DNA of 64,000 bases, from positions 1 through 64,000 of the forward strand of contig NZ_UXAV01000012.1 in NCBI RefSeq assembly GCF_900609045.1, in the 5' to 3' direction. The DNA is from Filibacter tadaridae. Its GTDB lineage: Bacteria > Bacillota > Bacilli > Bacillales_A > Planococcaceae. The first letter of the stretch is position 1. The number at the start of each line of letters is the position of its first letter. The notes under the pieces were generated by a model, which had not been told where the DNA came from, did no database searches, and worked only from the letters and a program-made list of their open reading frames with translations. Made by a program: the position numbers and the translations under genes. Below are positions 55,053 through 63,295 of this stretch, piece by piece.

Positions 55053-56141
55053 TCAGACGTCTTCACTTTTCCCGATTGAATTGGAGGTACTTTCCGCATG
55101 TAGCCTTTCGCGAAACAATTTAGCTCGAAGTGTATCCCGTTCCTCCTGGGTTAGTTCTGCATCTGCATACTGTTGAAGAAACCCGGGTTGCATAAAAATC
55201 ATTAACTCGTTCAGAATTGACATGTTGATGTCCTCAATGATGCCAAGGTCTATTCCTAAGCGAACGTCTGATAGACAGCGCGCCGCCTCCCCGGTCTGCA
55301 GTAAACGGGCGTAAAGAATTGTACCAAGCGAACGAAACAGCTTGTTTTCTAGCGCAACGCGTGATTTCGAAAGTAGTATTTCACGGGACTTCCGTTCATG
55401 TGCGATGAGTCGGACCGTAATATTTTTAAGGTCCGTTAGAATTTCTTTTTCCGTCTTACCTAGCGTTGTCTGATTTGATATCTGGTAAATGTTACCCAAT
55501 GCTTCGCTTCCTTCTCCATAACTGCCACGTACAACCAGACCGAGTCTTGTAATAGCTGGAACAATCCGGTTTATTTGCTTTGTCATCGTTAGGGCTGGTA
55601 AATGCATCATGACCGAGGCCCTCATTCCTGTTCCTGTATTAGAGGGGCAGCTAGTCAAGTAGCCAAAATCTTCATCGAATGCATAAGCAAGTTCTTTTTC
55701 AAGCTGATCGTCCACCAAGTCCGCGTGCTTGTATGCATCTTCAAGCTGAAGTCCCGGGCAAATACATTGGATTCGGATATGATCTTCCTCATTTACCATT
55801 ACACTTATCGTTTCATCATCTGAAAGGATGACTGCACCGTAACGGTCGGGATTGGCTAGGCCTGGACTAATCAAATGTTTTTCGACAAGCACTTGACGTT
55901 CCAACACAGGCAAATCTGCCATTTTCATATAAGAATACCCTGTTTCAGCAGAATCAAGCAGTACGCCCGAAACCGCCTTGTCAACCGTCATTGCGTCTTC
56001 TTCCGTAAACGCAATCGGAAAGTAGATTCCCGTCAAATTACGCGCAAGACGAATTCTTGTTGACATGACAATATCCGAGTCTTCCCCATGTGGTACCATC
56101 CAACCCGTCACTGCACTTCTCATGAACTTTTCAATCGACAT
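55053..56141 (-). CDS. mcsB: Protein-arginine kinase McsB
   Basis: 362 residues from ATG 56141, 9 nt after GGAGGTG and overlapping mcsA by 11 bp. Phosphagen-kinase-like: STRIRLARN near residue 24, the acidic DFGYLTSCPSNTGTGMRAS near 165 with the active Cys, RGSYGEGSEA near 205. McsB phosphorylates arginines, tagging proteins for ClpCP and inactivating CtsR in heat stress. Confidence 0.97.
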   Translation of the reverse strand: MSIEKFMRSAVTGWMVPHGEDSDIVMSTRIRLARNLTGIYFPIAFTEEDAMTVDKAVSGVLLDSAETGYSYMKMADLPVLERQVLVEKHLISPGLANPDRYGAVILSDDETISVMVNEEDHIRIQCICPGLQLEDAYKHADLVDDQLEKELAYAFDEDFGYLTSCPSNTGTGMRASVMMHLPALTMTKQINRIVPAITRLGLVVRGSYGEGSEALGNIYQISNQTTLGKTEKEILTDLKNITVRLIAHERKSREILLSKSRVALENKLFRSLGTILYARLLQTGEAARCLSDVRLGIDLGIIEDINMSILNELMIFMQPGFLQQYADAELTQEERDTLRAKLFRERLHAESTSNSIGKSEDV

Positions 56142-56688
56142 CAGATACGTCACCTCCATTATCAAGGCCTGCTTTTAATGCATTTGCTTCATCGCGCAAA
56201 ACTGCTGCCTCTTCAAATCGTTCGGAATCCACAGCATCTTTCATCTTGACTCTCAGTTCTTCTATCTTCTTTTTAACCGAATAGATTTCGTTGAATGAAA
56301 TCGGAATTTTCCCGACGTGTACAGAATGGCCGTTATGAAGTTTTCCTAAAACACTCGGTAATTGGACTTTGAATGTTTCGTAGCACGTAGCACAACCAAA
56401 CTTTCCGATGTCAAGAAATTTAGAGAAAGTCAAACCGCATGATGAGCATTCAGGCCCATGATTTGCCGCTCCCCTGTTTTGTTGCGGTGCTTGGAATGGA
56501 TCGGCTCCACCAAACCAATGGGAAAGGAATTGCTGAATCGATAACGGTTCCTGATTCGGATCAAACTGAAATGTTTGGGATTGGAAAGCACACTTCTCAC
56601 ATAAGTGACGTTCCATCAAACCTCCACTACTTTCTTGGGTCAGGATAACCGAAGCAGGTCGTTCTTTACAGTTTTCACATATCATCAT
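56131..56688 (-). CDS. mcsA: McsB activator McsA
   Basis: 185 residues from the first of two adjacent ATGs, 4 nt after GAGGTGG. N-terminal zinc sites CENCKER and CEKCAF, a second pair CSSCG and CATC in the middle, and a C-terminal UVR motif near residues 140-175 (EELRVKMKDAVDSERFEEAA). It stimulates McsB. It lies 30 bp after ctsR. Confidence 0.95.
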   Translation of the reverse strand: MMICENCKERPASVILTQESSGGLMERHLCEKCAFQSQTFQFDPNQEPLSIQQFLSHWFGGADPFQAPQQNRGAANHGPECSSCGLTFSKFLDIGKFGCATCYETFKVQLPSVLGKLHNGHSVHVGKIPISFNEIYSVKKKIEELRVKMKDAVDSERFEEAAVLRDEANALKAGLDNGGDVSDVD

Positions 56689-56718
56689 ATGCCACCTCAT
56701 ATCAATTAAATTGGCTGT

Positions 56719-57189
56719 TTAATTCATCTGCTCATATAAAAGCGTCAAAAGCATAGCTTGTAAAATGCGTCCACGTGTTACATCACGTTCGGGGAGTGGC
56801 TGGTTAATCGTTGTCCGGTCGACAGCAGCGAGAATGAGCCTGGATTCACGTTCCGAAACAACATCTTCTTCAATCAGTCTGTAAACGACATCCTCTGCCA
56901 TCGTAAGGGAAGCCCCCTCTTGGATGCTTCCTACAATATGTTCGATTAACTCTTTATGCGAGTTCGTTTGTATGCGAAAAATACGGATATATCCACCACC
57001 GCCACGTTTCGATTCAACCGCATACCCACGTTCCACCGTAAAGCGGGTCTTAATGACGTAATTAATCTGGGAGGGAACACATTGAAACTTATCGGCAACT
57101 TCATTGCGTTTAATTTCAATTACCCCGTTCTGTTCTTCTTCGATTATCGTCTTTAAATACCCTTCAATAATGTCAGAAATGTTTCGCAT
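56719..57189 (-). CDS. ctsR: Transcriptional regulator CtsR
   Basis: 156 residues from ATG 57189 (MRNISDIIEGYL); the longer in-frame reading covers the promoter and operator. Winged helix-turn-helix with RNEVADKFQCVPSQINYVI and the glycine-rich wing ESKRGGGGYIRI (heat-sensing glycines). It represses class III heat-shock genes; its own operator lies 40 bp upstream. Confidence 0.97.
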   Translation of the reverse strand: MRNISDIIEGYLKTIIEEEQNGVIEIKRNEVADKFQCVPSQINYVIKTRFTVERGYAVESKRGGGGYIRIFRIQTNSHKELIEHIVGSIQEGASLTMAEDVVYRLIEEDVVSERESRLILAAVDRTTINQPLPERDVTRGRILQAMLLTLLYEQMN

Positions 57190-57228
57190 TTCTTCACCTC
57201 TTTCATTTCCAGGTGATAATCCGTTGAC

Positions 57229-57245
57229 TTTGACTATCTTTGACT
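57229..57245 (-). promoter_or_regulatory. CtsR operator before ctsR
   Basis: Minus strand AGTCAAAGATAGTCAAA, a tandem heptad match to the CtsR consensus, beginning 2 bp after the -10 element of the ctsR promoter. Confidence 0.92.
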
Positions 57246-57247
57246 TA

Positions 57248-57277
57248 ATTGTACAGGAATAAACGTACCCGATGCAA
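57248..57277 (-). promoter_or_regulatory. Sigma-A promoter of the ctsR operon
   Basis: TTGCAT (57272-57277), 18-bp spacer, TACAAT (57248-57253), immediately followed by the CtsR operator. Confidence 0.82.
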
Positions 57278-57402
57278 TTTATATGCAATCGATAAAAAAG
57301 ATTAAGGGGAAATGGTTTCGAAACGCGTAGCGTGGGTATATACTAAAGATGAGGATTTTTTTATGACCTCTTTTTTCCTCTCTTTATATATGTTGAACTA
57401 AT

Positions 57403-57528
57403 GATTCTATATAATCTTCAGTGAAGGCGCCTCACTGGGATAGCTGATGCAATAAGACTGACAGCGGTCTTCTGCCCTCGCTTATTGCGGAAGGCACCCC
57501 CAAGCGCTGAGCGTTGTTGATAGGATTC
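57403..57528 (+). repeat. Dispersed structured repeat, copy 2
   Basis: The closest relative of copy 1, in the same orientation and with the same ends (GATTCTATATA left, GGATTCTTTAT right). The central stem arms are GCAATAAG (57449-57456) and CTTATTGC (57481-57488). It fills most of the ctsR-acetyltransferase spacer. The remaining part of that spacer shows only AT-rich DNA. Confidence 0.85.
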
Positions 57529-57607
57529 TTTATGTCAACATATATATAGTAAGACCCCCAAACAAAAAGCTCCAGGTACAACGATACCACCGGAGGAGAT
57601 ATACTTT

Positions 57608-58195
57608 ATGAATTGGTACGAAAAGTTAAGCGAGTATTTCCCGATTGAAGAAATGAAGTCTAAGGAACACATGGACGCATTGCTGAACGACAAGAAAAAT
57701 GTTTACATGAAAGAAGAAGGACCTCATCATGTGCTCATGTATGTCGAGACGGAAACATTCGTATTTGTCGATTACCTATTTGTATCATCAGCATCACGCG
57801 GCGCTGGCCTTGGCCGAAAACTTCTCACTTCATTAAAAGAAAAAGGTAAACCGATTATTTTGGAAGTCGAACCTGTCGATTATGAAGACACGGATACTGA
57901 AAAACGTCTGAAGTTTTACGCACGCGAGCAATTCCATCATGCGCAGCGGATTGGCTATTGCCGTCGCTCTCTTGCGACAGGTGAACCAACAGAAATGGAA
58001 ATTCTATTCTGGTCACCCTCCGATGCGGATGAGCAAAGTGCTTATGAAGCGATGAAACAAACGTACGAGGAAATTCATACGTATAAGGATGAGACATTTT
58101 ACGGCGATCAATACGAACCAACGGATAAAGTTCTCGTCTTTCAGACTAAACGCAAGAAAAATATTCTCGCATCCTATACTCCCGCACTCACATAA
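57608..58195 (+). CDS. GNAT-family N-acetyltransferase
   Basis: 195 residues, ATG preceded by GGAGGAGATATACTTT. One GNAT domain: strands HVLMYVETETFVFVDYLFV, then the acetyl-CoA loop SRGAGLGRKLL near residue 62, and the following IILEVEP. After about residue 140 comes an acidic tail with many Glu/Asp and Tyr. The substrate cannot be told. It is one of the few plus-strand genes and appears monocistronic, between a repeat copy and a shared terminator. Confidence 0.9.
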   Translation: MNWYEKLSEYFPIEEMKSKEHMDALLNDKKNVYMKEEGPHHVLMYVETETFVFVDYLFVSSASRGAGLGRKLLTSLKEKGKPIILEVEPVDYEDTDTEKRLKFYAREQFHHAQRIGYCRRSLATGEPTEMEILFWSPSDADEQSAYEAMKQTYEEIHTYKDETFYGDQYEPTDKVLVFQTKRKKNILASYTPALT

Positions 58196-58196
58196 C

Positions 58197-58236
58197 AAAA
58201 AAAGAGCCGAAGTCCCTTGGGATTTCGGCTCTTTTT
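58197..58236. terminator. Bidirectional terminator
   Basis: AGAGCCGAAGTCCC/GGGATTTCGGCTCT stem with an A run on the left and a T run on the right, between two convergent genes. Confidence 0.9.
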
Positions 58237-58240
58237 CCGT

Positions 58241-59926
58241 TTATTCAATTGTAGTATTCGTCAATTCCTTCACCGGTAGGAATAGTTCTCCGGTTTCCTG
58301 ATATGTCATCGTCAGTTTATCGCCTTCTTGCACATAAACCGCAAGTGGCACAGCTTCAGTGGATACAAGGAAACTCCGACCGTCTTCGGCTAAAATCGAT
58401 ACAAGGGTGAAGTCACCGACACGCTCTTTAAATACGCGTTTAACGGTTACTGTCGCCTTGGCCTCTTCAGCACTCGAACTTCCATCCACAGTACTTCCTC
58501 CACGTTGCAACGCCGTCTTATACAACTTCAAAGCTTCGTTCGGCGATTTACCGTAAGCAGAGATTTCCGGATTGGCAGCAGATACGATAAAGTAGTTCTG
58601 CAAAAATCCGTTGGAATCAAGTACCGGCGTCAACCAGCTTGCCTCGCCATAAAAATTGTAGAGTACTGGCATTTCACCGGACCATTTCTTTTCGATGAAT
58701 TTCTTTTCAATAATTTGTAGTGCCCCTTGTGAATCCATATAGGATTCCTCAAGGTTTCCAGTATAATAAGTCGCCTCTCCTGTTTGCCCATCAGTCAACG
58801 CGTAACCGAGCATCGAATCGACGCCTTCTTTCGGGCTTGTGAAGTCAGTGAAATAATACATATGCCCGGTTTTATCAAAGATTGGGCTGACATTTGCCTC
58901 AGTTCCTTCATCAGATGGCAATTTCACGTCTTTTTTTCCAACGATTGAATTCCAAAAACCGTGAATATAATTACCAAAGTAACTGTTTTGAAGACTGACC
59001 GCTTCAGGTGAAACCGCTCCATCTATAAATTGGGGAATATCGGCAAGTGCGTATTTTTCCACGTCACCCGACGCAGGGTCGACAGTTACAATACCTTTTA
59101 CATCGAAACCATTACGCGCAGTAATGAAATTCCCGTATGACCGAATATAGAATGGTTTTCCTTCGTCATCGATTTCAAGCTGTGCATCGCCGAAGAAAAT
59201 AAGGTTCGGCGTTTCCATACGCATATGGCGTTCCACTTGCTTATGGAAATAGGAAGATGGTGTGTAGGCCATTTCAGATTTCATGAATTTCGGATTATCC
59301 GCTGAGTCAGTCGCGCTCATCGTGAAATAACCAGGCGTTGTTTTACCATTTAACCATTTGAAGAATCCTGAAAACTCGACGGGTGCAATGTAGACAAATT
59401 CATCGCCCACTTTTTGTATTTGTAGATTGCCAAGTTCATAATAACTTGTATTCGGTACTTGACCGAATGCCTTTTTCATTTTATTGCGTACAAATTTCGG
59501 CGGTACGCTCGCAGGTGTTTTCGTTTCATCGAAAGCCGTAATTTCCACTTCCTGTGTCATTTCAACTGCTTTGTATTTTTTATCTGCGTTGAATAGAGGC
59601 GCACTCAGGATATATGCACCAAAAACAAGTGCCGCCAAAAATAGAATAACCTTAAGCTTACGTTCTTTACCAGACGCCACAATTGCCCCTAAAAGGGTAA
59701 CGACTAGCAGGACTATCCACAAAGAAGTCCAATTCCGATCCATGTTCGTTAAATAATAAAAACCGAATACAATGATTGTGAATAACACAACCGTTCCTGC
59801 CATCGCCGTCCATCGACCGACCGGAATAACCGCTTTTTCTTCTGTATTCCCTGACGTAAACGGGATAATTATCAAGCCGGCTACTAACCCTGCGATGAGT
59901 GAAAAAATAAGTAAATTGACCATCAA
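58241..59926 (-). CDS. Unassigned membrane protein with large extracytoplasmic domain
   Basis: 561 residues, not recognised. Four hydrophobic segments in the first 110 residues (about 4-24, 37-60, 67-85, 91-110) anchor it; the remaining 450 residues look globular and extracytoplasmic. They contain repeated strand-turn units like DVEKYALADIPQF and GQTGEATYYTGN and lack Cys, reminiscent of YpeB/PepSY-style folds but without a convincing signature. It stands alone, convergent with the acetyltransferase. It could be involved in the cell surface; no function is claimed. Confidence 0.85.
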   Translation of the reverse strand: MMVNLLIFSLIAGLVAGLIIIPFTSGNTEEKAVIPVGRWTAMAGTVVLFTIIVFGFYYLTNMDRNWTSLWIVLLVVTLLGAIVASGKERKLKVILFLAALVFGAYILSAPLFNADKKYKAVEMTQEVEITAFDETKTPASVPPKFVRNKMKKAFGQVPNTSYYELGNLQIQKVGDEFVYIAPVEFSGFFKWLNGKTTPGYFTMSATDSADNPKFMKSEMAYTPSSYFHKQVERHMRMETPNLIFFGDAQLEIDDEGKPFYIRSYGNFITARNGFDVKGIVTVDPASGDVEKYALADIPQFIDGAVSPEAVSLQNSYFGNYIHGFWNSIVGKKDVKLPSDEGTEANVSPIFDKTGHMYYFTDFTSPKEGVDSMLGYALTDGQTGEATYYTGNLEESYMDSQGALQIIEKKFIEKKWSGEMPVLYNFYGEASWLTPVLDSNGFLQNYFIVSAANPEISAYGKSPNEALKLYKTALQRGGSTVDGSSSAEEAKATVTVKRVFKERVGDFTLVSILAEDGRSFLVSTEAVPLAVYVQEGDKLTMTYQETGELFLPVKELTNTTIE

Positions 59927-60061
59927 AAAACACTCTTTTCTCTTTTAAATATTTTGTTCATATCTACTATACGAACTTAACAGGTAATCGTTTCGTTTTT
60001 CGGATGAAAAATAAAAATGGACTTCCCCGTTAGTGGAGAAGTCACTGAGACCAGGACTAGA

Positions 60062-60173
60062 AATCCCTTTCAAATACGCTTCGGCGCTTCGTGGATGCCT
60101 CCCGCGATAGGCCTGACAGAAGATCACTGTCAGACTTATCGCTCCGGCTACCACTATGAAGGCGCCTACGCTG
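60062..60173 (-). repeat. Dispersed structured repeat, copy 3
   Basis: The core of the repeat in the opposite orientation to copies 1 and 2. Stem arms GCGATAGGCCTGACAG (60104-60119) and CTGTCAGACTTATCGC (60127-60142) differ from other copies at paired positions (GCGATA instead of GCAATA), a compensatory change. It lies in the 420-bp gap between the membrane protein and bioY; the GATTC ends of copies 1 and 2 are not visible here. Confidence 0.8.
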
Positions 60174-60275
60174 GTTTTACCTAAGTGTTTTTGATGGCTT
60201 TTACATACATTTTCCATAGGGTATGTACGAATCAGTAGGAAATGCACTATATTGAACAAACGAAAGTTTATAACG

Positions 60276-60298
60276 TCAAAAAGCGCAGTTGCTTTTTC
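60276..60298 (-). terminator. Terminator after bioY
   Basis: Minus strand AAAAAGC/GCTTTTT hairpin with a 6-nt loop and the T run inside the stem, about 50 bp after the bioY stop. Confidence 0.65.
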
Positions 60299-60345
60299 GT
60301 TCCAGTACTCACTTTCCGCGGGCGTCGCCTTGAATCCGGTGTGAT
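60298..60345 (-). repeat. Possible fragment of a Bacillaceae dispersed repeat
   Basis: GC-rich ACTTTCCGCGGGCG and TCGCCTTGAATCCGG resemble, from memory, a repeat with CTTTCCGCGGGC found in many Bacillaceae intergenic regions. Only one copy is present here, so the call rests on recollection. Confidence 0.4.
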
Positions 60346-60346
60346 A

Positions 60347-60937
60347 TTAGCGCTTCACTTTCAGTACTTTGTGCATGCGGTGGCCGAAAATACCTGCTAG
60401 CACGGCAAGTATGATGTCTTTCGGAAGTGGAGGAATCATCATTGCCCAGGCCACTTTGTAACCGAAAATCTCTGGAGCAGATGCCCATGTTTTAAAAGCT
60501 GCGTACATCCAGTTCGTCCCAATCACATAGTTTACAACCAACCCTACAAGTGCCGCGATTATATAGCCTTTTAACTTACTGTCTTTTTCTACGATTTTAC
60601 CTGCCAGATATGCCGTGAAAATGAATGAAACGACAAATCCGAACGTCGGACTGATAATCGAGCCGAATCCTCCGCTGAATCTTGAAAAAACCGGTGCACC
60701 TGCAAGTCCGATGAACATATAAACGGTCATTGCTGTTGCACCCATTCGGCTACCTAATAGAAGTCCTGCCAGAATTGCAAAAAATGTTTGCAATGTTATC
60801 GGTACATTTGCCACGACTAAAAAGGGAACGAATGCGGTAATGTTGGCGCCAATCATCATTAGTGCAGCAAACATTGCACTATATACAAGGTTTAAAGGAC
60901 TCATTCGAGTTTTTGTTTTTACTGTAGCTGTTGTCAT
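60347..60937 (-). CDS. bioY: Biotin ECF transporter S component BioY
   Basis: 196 residues, about six hydrophobic helices. The BioY pattern VPITLQTFFAILAGLLLG near residue 45, GAPVFSRFSGGFG near 80 and the C-terminal PPLPKDIILAVLAG (near 168) are all present; the last contains the Asp/Lys next to the biotin site. It binds biotin and, with the EcfT/EcfA1/EcfA2 module at 7677-10166, imports it. Monocistronic, with a candidate BirA operator upstream. Confidence 0.95.
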   Translation of the reverse strand: MTTATVKTKTRMSPLNLVYSAMFAALMMIGANITAFVPFLVVANVPITLQTFFAILAGLLLGSRMGATAMTVYMFIGLAGAPVFSRFSGGFGSIISPTFGFVVSFIFTAYLAGKIVEKDSKLKGYIIAALVGLVVNYVIGTNWMYAAFKTWASAPEIFGYKVAWAMMIPPLPKDIILAVLAGIFGHRMHKVLKVKR

Positions 60938-60992
60938 AGTACACCTCTTTTCTTTGGTTATCTATTTCAGATTAAGAGTTAACACATTATAT

Positions 60993-61020
60993 GTCAACCT
61001 ATATTTTTAAAAAGGTTGAC
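60993..61020 (-). promoter_or_regulatory. Candidate BirA operator/promoter of bioY
   Basis: A perfect inverted repeat GTCAACC-N14-GGTTGAC, 56-83 bp upstream of bioY. On the minus strand it is followed by ATATAATG, so the operator overlaps a likely -10 TATAAT. Firmicute BirA sites have similar long-spaced GTTAAC-type arms; the match here is GTCAACC, so the call is not certain. Confidence 0.6.
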
Positions 61021-61032
61021 TCAAATTAACAT

Positions 61033-61065
61033 AAAAAAAACCGATGGCAAGTATCTGCCATCGGT
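61033..61065 (-). terminator. Terminator of the 61-residue membrane protein gene
   Basis: Perfect 10-bp stem ACCGATGGCA/TGCCATCGGT followed by eight T residues, 8 bp after the gene's stop. Confidence 0.92.
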
Positions 61066-61072
61066 CGCTCTT

Positions 61073-61258
61073 TTAGGATTTTTCGCCTTCATTTTTCGGA
61101 AAGAGGAAGTACGAAATAACCCCACTTAAAACCATTGCGCCTAGTGTAATGAATAGACGTGATTGCTCGGGGACTTCTTGATAATTTTTACTTAACATCA
61201 TCCAGCCGAACGCCCCGACAATCAACATGATTGGAATGATAAATTTAAACGCTCTCAT
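61073..61258 (-). CDS. Small two-helix membrane protein
   Basis: 61 residues, ATG behind AGAAGGTGAACCTAA. Two hydrophobic segments (about residues 4-21 and 34-53) and a charged tail PKNEGEKS. A terminator follows at once, which supports a real, separately expressed gene. No family recognised; similar short YjzC/YqzE-like membrane peptides are common in Bacillales. Confidence 0.75.
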   Translation of the reverse strand: MRAFKFIIPIMLIVGAFGWMMLSKNYQEVPEQSRLFITLGAMVLSGVISYFLFPKNEGEKS

Positions 61259-61310
61259 TTAGGTTCACCTTCTGATTCATATGGTAGCTATATTCTACCA
61301 TACTTTCAGC

Positions 61311-61649
61311 TTATCGCCACCGTCTACGGCCTCTTCCACCACCCCGCGGTCCGTAGCCGCCGGATTGTGGACCAAAACCAGGTCGTGCCTGGAGTGTTTC
61401 ACCCATCACATTTTGTGTTGTTTCCGTGTAATAATGTTGCGGTACTTCAACAATGTGTTGGCGATTGACATTGACAATCGGATGGATATAAGGGACTTCA
61501 CGCGGCATAAATTGATCGTGGCAACGATATTGTGTTGGACATACAACAGGTTGCACCATACCGTTATTCCAGTTACCTCCGTGCATCATATTACCGTGAT
61601 AGTTTCCGCCCTGCATCATGTGGTCATGATTGTTCCATTGTTGCATCAT
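61311..61649 (-). CDS. CotD-like spore coat protein
   Basis: 112 residues, ATG behind GGAGGTGAGAGC. The N-terminus is rich in Met, Asn, His and Gly (repeats of NMMHGGN type), the middle PVVCPTQYRC...VPYIHPIVNVNRQHIVEVPQHYY follows the Cys/His pattern of the CotD coat family, and the C-terminus is a Gly/Arg-rich tail ending GRGRRRWR. It is expected in the inner spore coat. The gene is flanked by small genes of unknown role. Confidence 0.8.
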   Translation of the reverse strand: MMQQWNNHDHMMQGGNYHGNMMHGGNWNNGMVQPVVCPTQYRCHDQFMPREVPYIHPIVNVNRQHIVEVPQHYYTETTQNVMGETLQARPGFGPQSGGYGPRGGGRGRRRWR

Positions 61650-61762
61650 GCTCTCACCTCCTCTATCTAGTACATGTGAAAATAAAGAAAGCAGGCGGGC
61701 TTACGACTATAGGTAGTAGGATTAATAATGAATCGAACAGAAGCTGGCATTTGATTCAAATT

Positions 61763-61794
61763 AAAAAAGAGCCATCCATTTTGGATAACTCTTT
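61763..61794 (-). terminator. Terminator of the 56-residue protein gene
   Basis: AAGAGTTATCC/GGATGGCTCTT hairpin followed by six T residues, about 95 bp after the gene's stop codon. Confidence 0.8.
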
Positions 61795-61888
61795 CAAAAG
61801 TGTCTAGTATATGGATCGAACGAAAGTTTAGTACATTGAATTCGGCGTCAGTAACTGGCACCAGATGTGTGATTTTTGCGGGTGTTTA

Positions 61889-62059
61889 TCATTGATATTC
61901 CGGCGGAAGTTCATGTTCTTGAAAGTCTCGTAGTTGGTCCATGGTTTCCATATGGATTTCATGAATCGGACTGCCTTCGCCAATCATTTTTAAGAGTGCG
62001 TTAAAGTCCTGGTCTTTTCGCAACTCCATTTCGGTTTGATCAACCGGCAACTGTTCCAT
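61889..62059 (-). CDS. Small acidic protein, unassigned
   Basis: 56 residues from ATG 62059, 9 nt after GAGGAGG. Predicted soluble and mostly helical, with many Glu, Asp, Gln and Met and no Cys; the end reads FQEHELPPEYQ. The strong ribosome site and the terminator downstream support it. No family was recognised. Confidence 0.65.
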   Translation of the reverse strand: MEQLPVDQTEMELRKDQDFNALLKMIGEGSPIHEIHMETMDQLRDFQEHELPPEYQ

Positions 62060-62253
62060 CCTAATCATCCTCCTCAACAATTTTACCGTGGCAAAATGCG
62101 ATAGGAAAAAGTAGATACTCAGTTTATGTTACTACTAGTATACCAAATTTTCTGATGTAGTCAAATTTCAGGCTTTTCCGCTGTTTCATCGCTTCCATAA
62201 AAGGCTATAGTAAGTGAAGGATGCTGAATTTGTTTAATGAGGGAGGATGTTCG

Positions 62254-62646
62254 ATGAAACAGATTGTGTTATTCGATGGTGAGTGTAATTTCTGTGATTC
62301 AAGTGTACAGTTCATTATAAAGCGTGATCCTTACGCTCATTTTGTTTTTTCTTCATTACAAAGCGAAAAGGGCCAGGAACTCGTTAAAGAATATAAAATC
62401 CCGGCAGATGTCGATAGTCTGGTGCTTATCGAAAAAGGGAAAGCCTATACAAAGTCTTCAGCTGCGCTTCGTATTGCAAAAAAACTGGACGGTTTATGGC
62501 ATCTATTGTTTCTATTTATACTCATACCTAGCAGAATTCGTGACGGCGTTTATGACATTGTGGCAACTAATCGTTATAAATGGTTCGGTAAAAAAGAAGA
62601 CGCCTGTATGTTGCCATCACCGGATGAGAGGAAACGGTTTATTTAA
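62254..62646 (+). CDS. DCC-family thiol-disulfide oxidoreductase-like protein
   Basis: 130 residues from ATG 62254, behind GGGAGGATGTTCG. The signature DGECNFCDSSVQFIIKRD at residues 7-24 includes the paired Cys-X2-Cys of DUF393/DCC1 proteins, then FSSLQSEKGQ and a hydrophobic stretch near 86-103. Family members have a thioredoxin-like fold; their substrates are poorly known. Isolated on the plus strand. Confidence 0.9.
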   Translation: MKQIVLFDGECNFCDSSVQFIIKRDPYAHFVFSSLQSEKGQELVKEYKIPADVDSLVLIEKGKAYTKSSAALRIAKKLDGLWHLLFLFILIPSRIRDGVYDIVATNRYKWFGKKEDACMLPSPDERKRFI

Positions 62647-62692
62647 AGATTTTTACTTTCGTTCGGGGCATGTTAAATTGAAAAGTTCCATT

Positions 62693-62790
62693 GAATCCGC
62701 TGCGGCGCTAGGGGCTGCCTCCCGCCACAAGCCAGACAGATCCACCATCAGTCTTGTGGCTTCGGCTACCCCTGTTAAGGCGCCTACGCT
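62693..62790 (-). repeat. Dispersed structured repeat, copy 4
   Basis: Core of the repeat, opposite in orientation to copies 1-2. Stem arms CCACAAG (62724-62730) and CTTGTGG (62753-62759) replace GCAATAAG/CTTATTGC of the other copies while keeping pairing. It fills the spacer between the DCC gene and the DUF779 gene. Confidence 0.8.
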
Positions 62791-62877
62791 AAGTTTGTAT
62801 GAATAATTATTTACTCATTCTAGATAGAACATAATTCACCTTGTTTGATCATCAGCGGAATTACTTCTACCCAACGA

Positions 62878-62915
62878 CAAAACCCCTTTCCGAGTTTTCC
62901 TCAGAAAGGGGTTTT
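62878..62915 (-). terminator. Terminator of the aldehyde dehydrogenase-DUF779 operon
   Basis: AACCCCTTTC/GAAAGGGGTT stem, 9 bp after the DUF779 stop, with T-rich flanks on both strands. Confidence 0.85.
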
Positions 62916-62923
62916 GGTGATTA

Positions 62924-63280
62924 TTACAGTTGCAGTTGGCTATTTTCTTCGGTCGTGAATGCGCGGGACCTCGTCAAAAAACGTTTTCCTTCGACGCCTT
63001 CGAGTGAGAACATGCCACCTCGTCCTTCCACAACGTCAATGATGAGCTGTGTATGTTTCCAATAGTCGAACTGGTTTTTATGCATATAGAACGGCGCTTC
63101 CCCAATGTGGCCAAGAAGTATGTCCTGATCACCAACAATCAATTCCCCATTGGGATAACACATCGGAGAGGAACCGTCGCAACAACCCCCAGATTGGTGG
63201 AACATAAGCGGGCCATGCTTTTCCTTCAAAAAGTCAATGAGTGCAAGTGCAGCGTCGGTTGCGATTACGCGCTCAGTCAT
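62924..63280 (-). CDS. DUF779 family protein
   Basis: 118 residues. Contains the conserved Cys-rich GGCCDGSSPMCY near residue 31 and FYMHKNQFDYWKHTQLIIDVV near 64. Genes of this family commonly sit directly beside acetaldehyde dehydrogenase, as here with a 15-bp gap, so a shared role in aldehyde metabolism is likely; the biochemical job is unknown. Confidence 0.9.
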   Translation of the reverse strand: MTERVIATDAALALIDFLKEKHGPLMFHQSGGCCDGSSPMCYPNGELIVGDQDILLGHIGEAPFYMHKNQFDYWKHTQLIIDVVEGRGGMFSLEGVEGKRFLTRSRAFTTEENSQLQL

Positions 63281-63295
63281 CTACACCCCCTCCTA

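Noticed and set aside
59945..60259. 104-codon open frame between the membrane protein and bioY
   Set aside because: Overlaps repeat copy 3, has no ribosome site and no plausible protein pattern.
62324..62806. 160-codon open frame on the plus strand
   Set aside because: Out of frame with the DCC gene, which carries the family signature, and extends into repeat copy 4.
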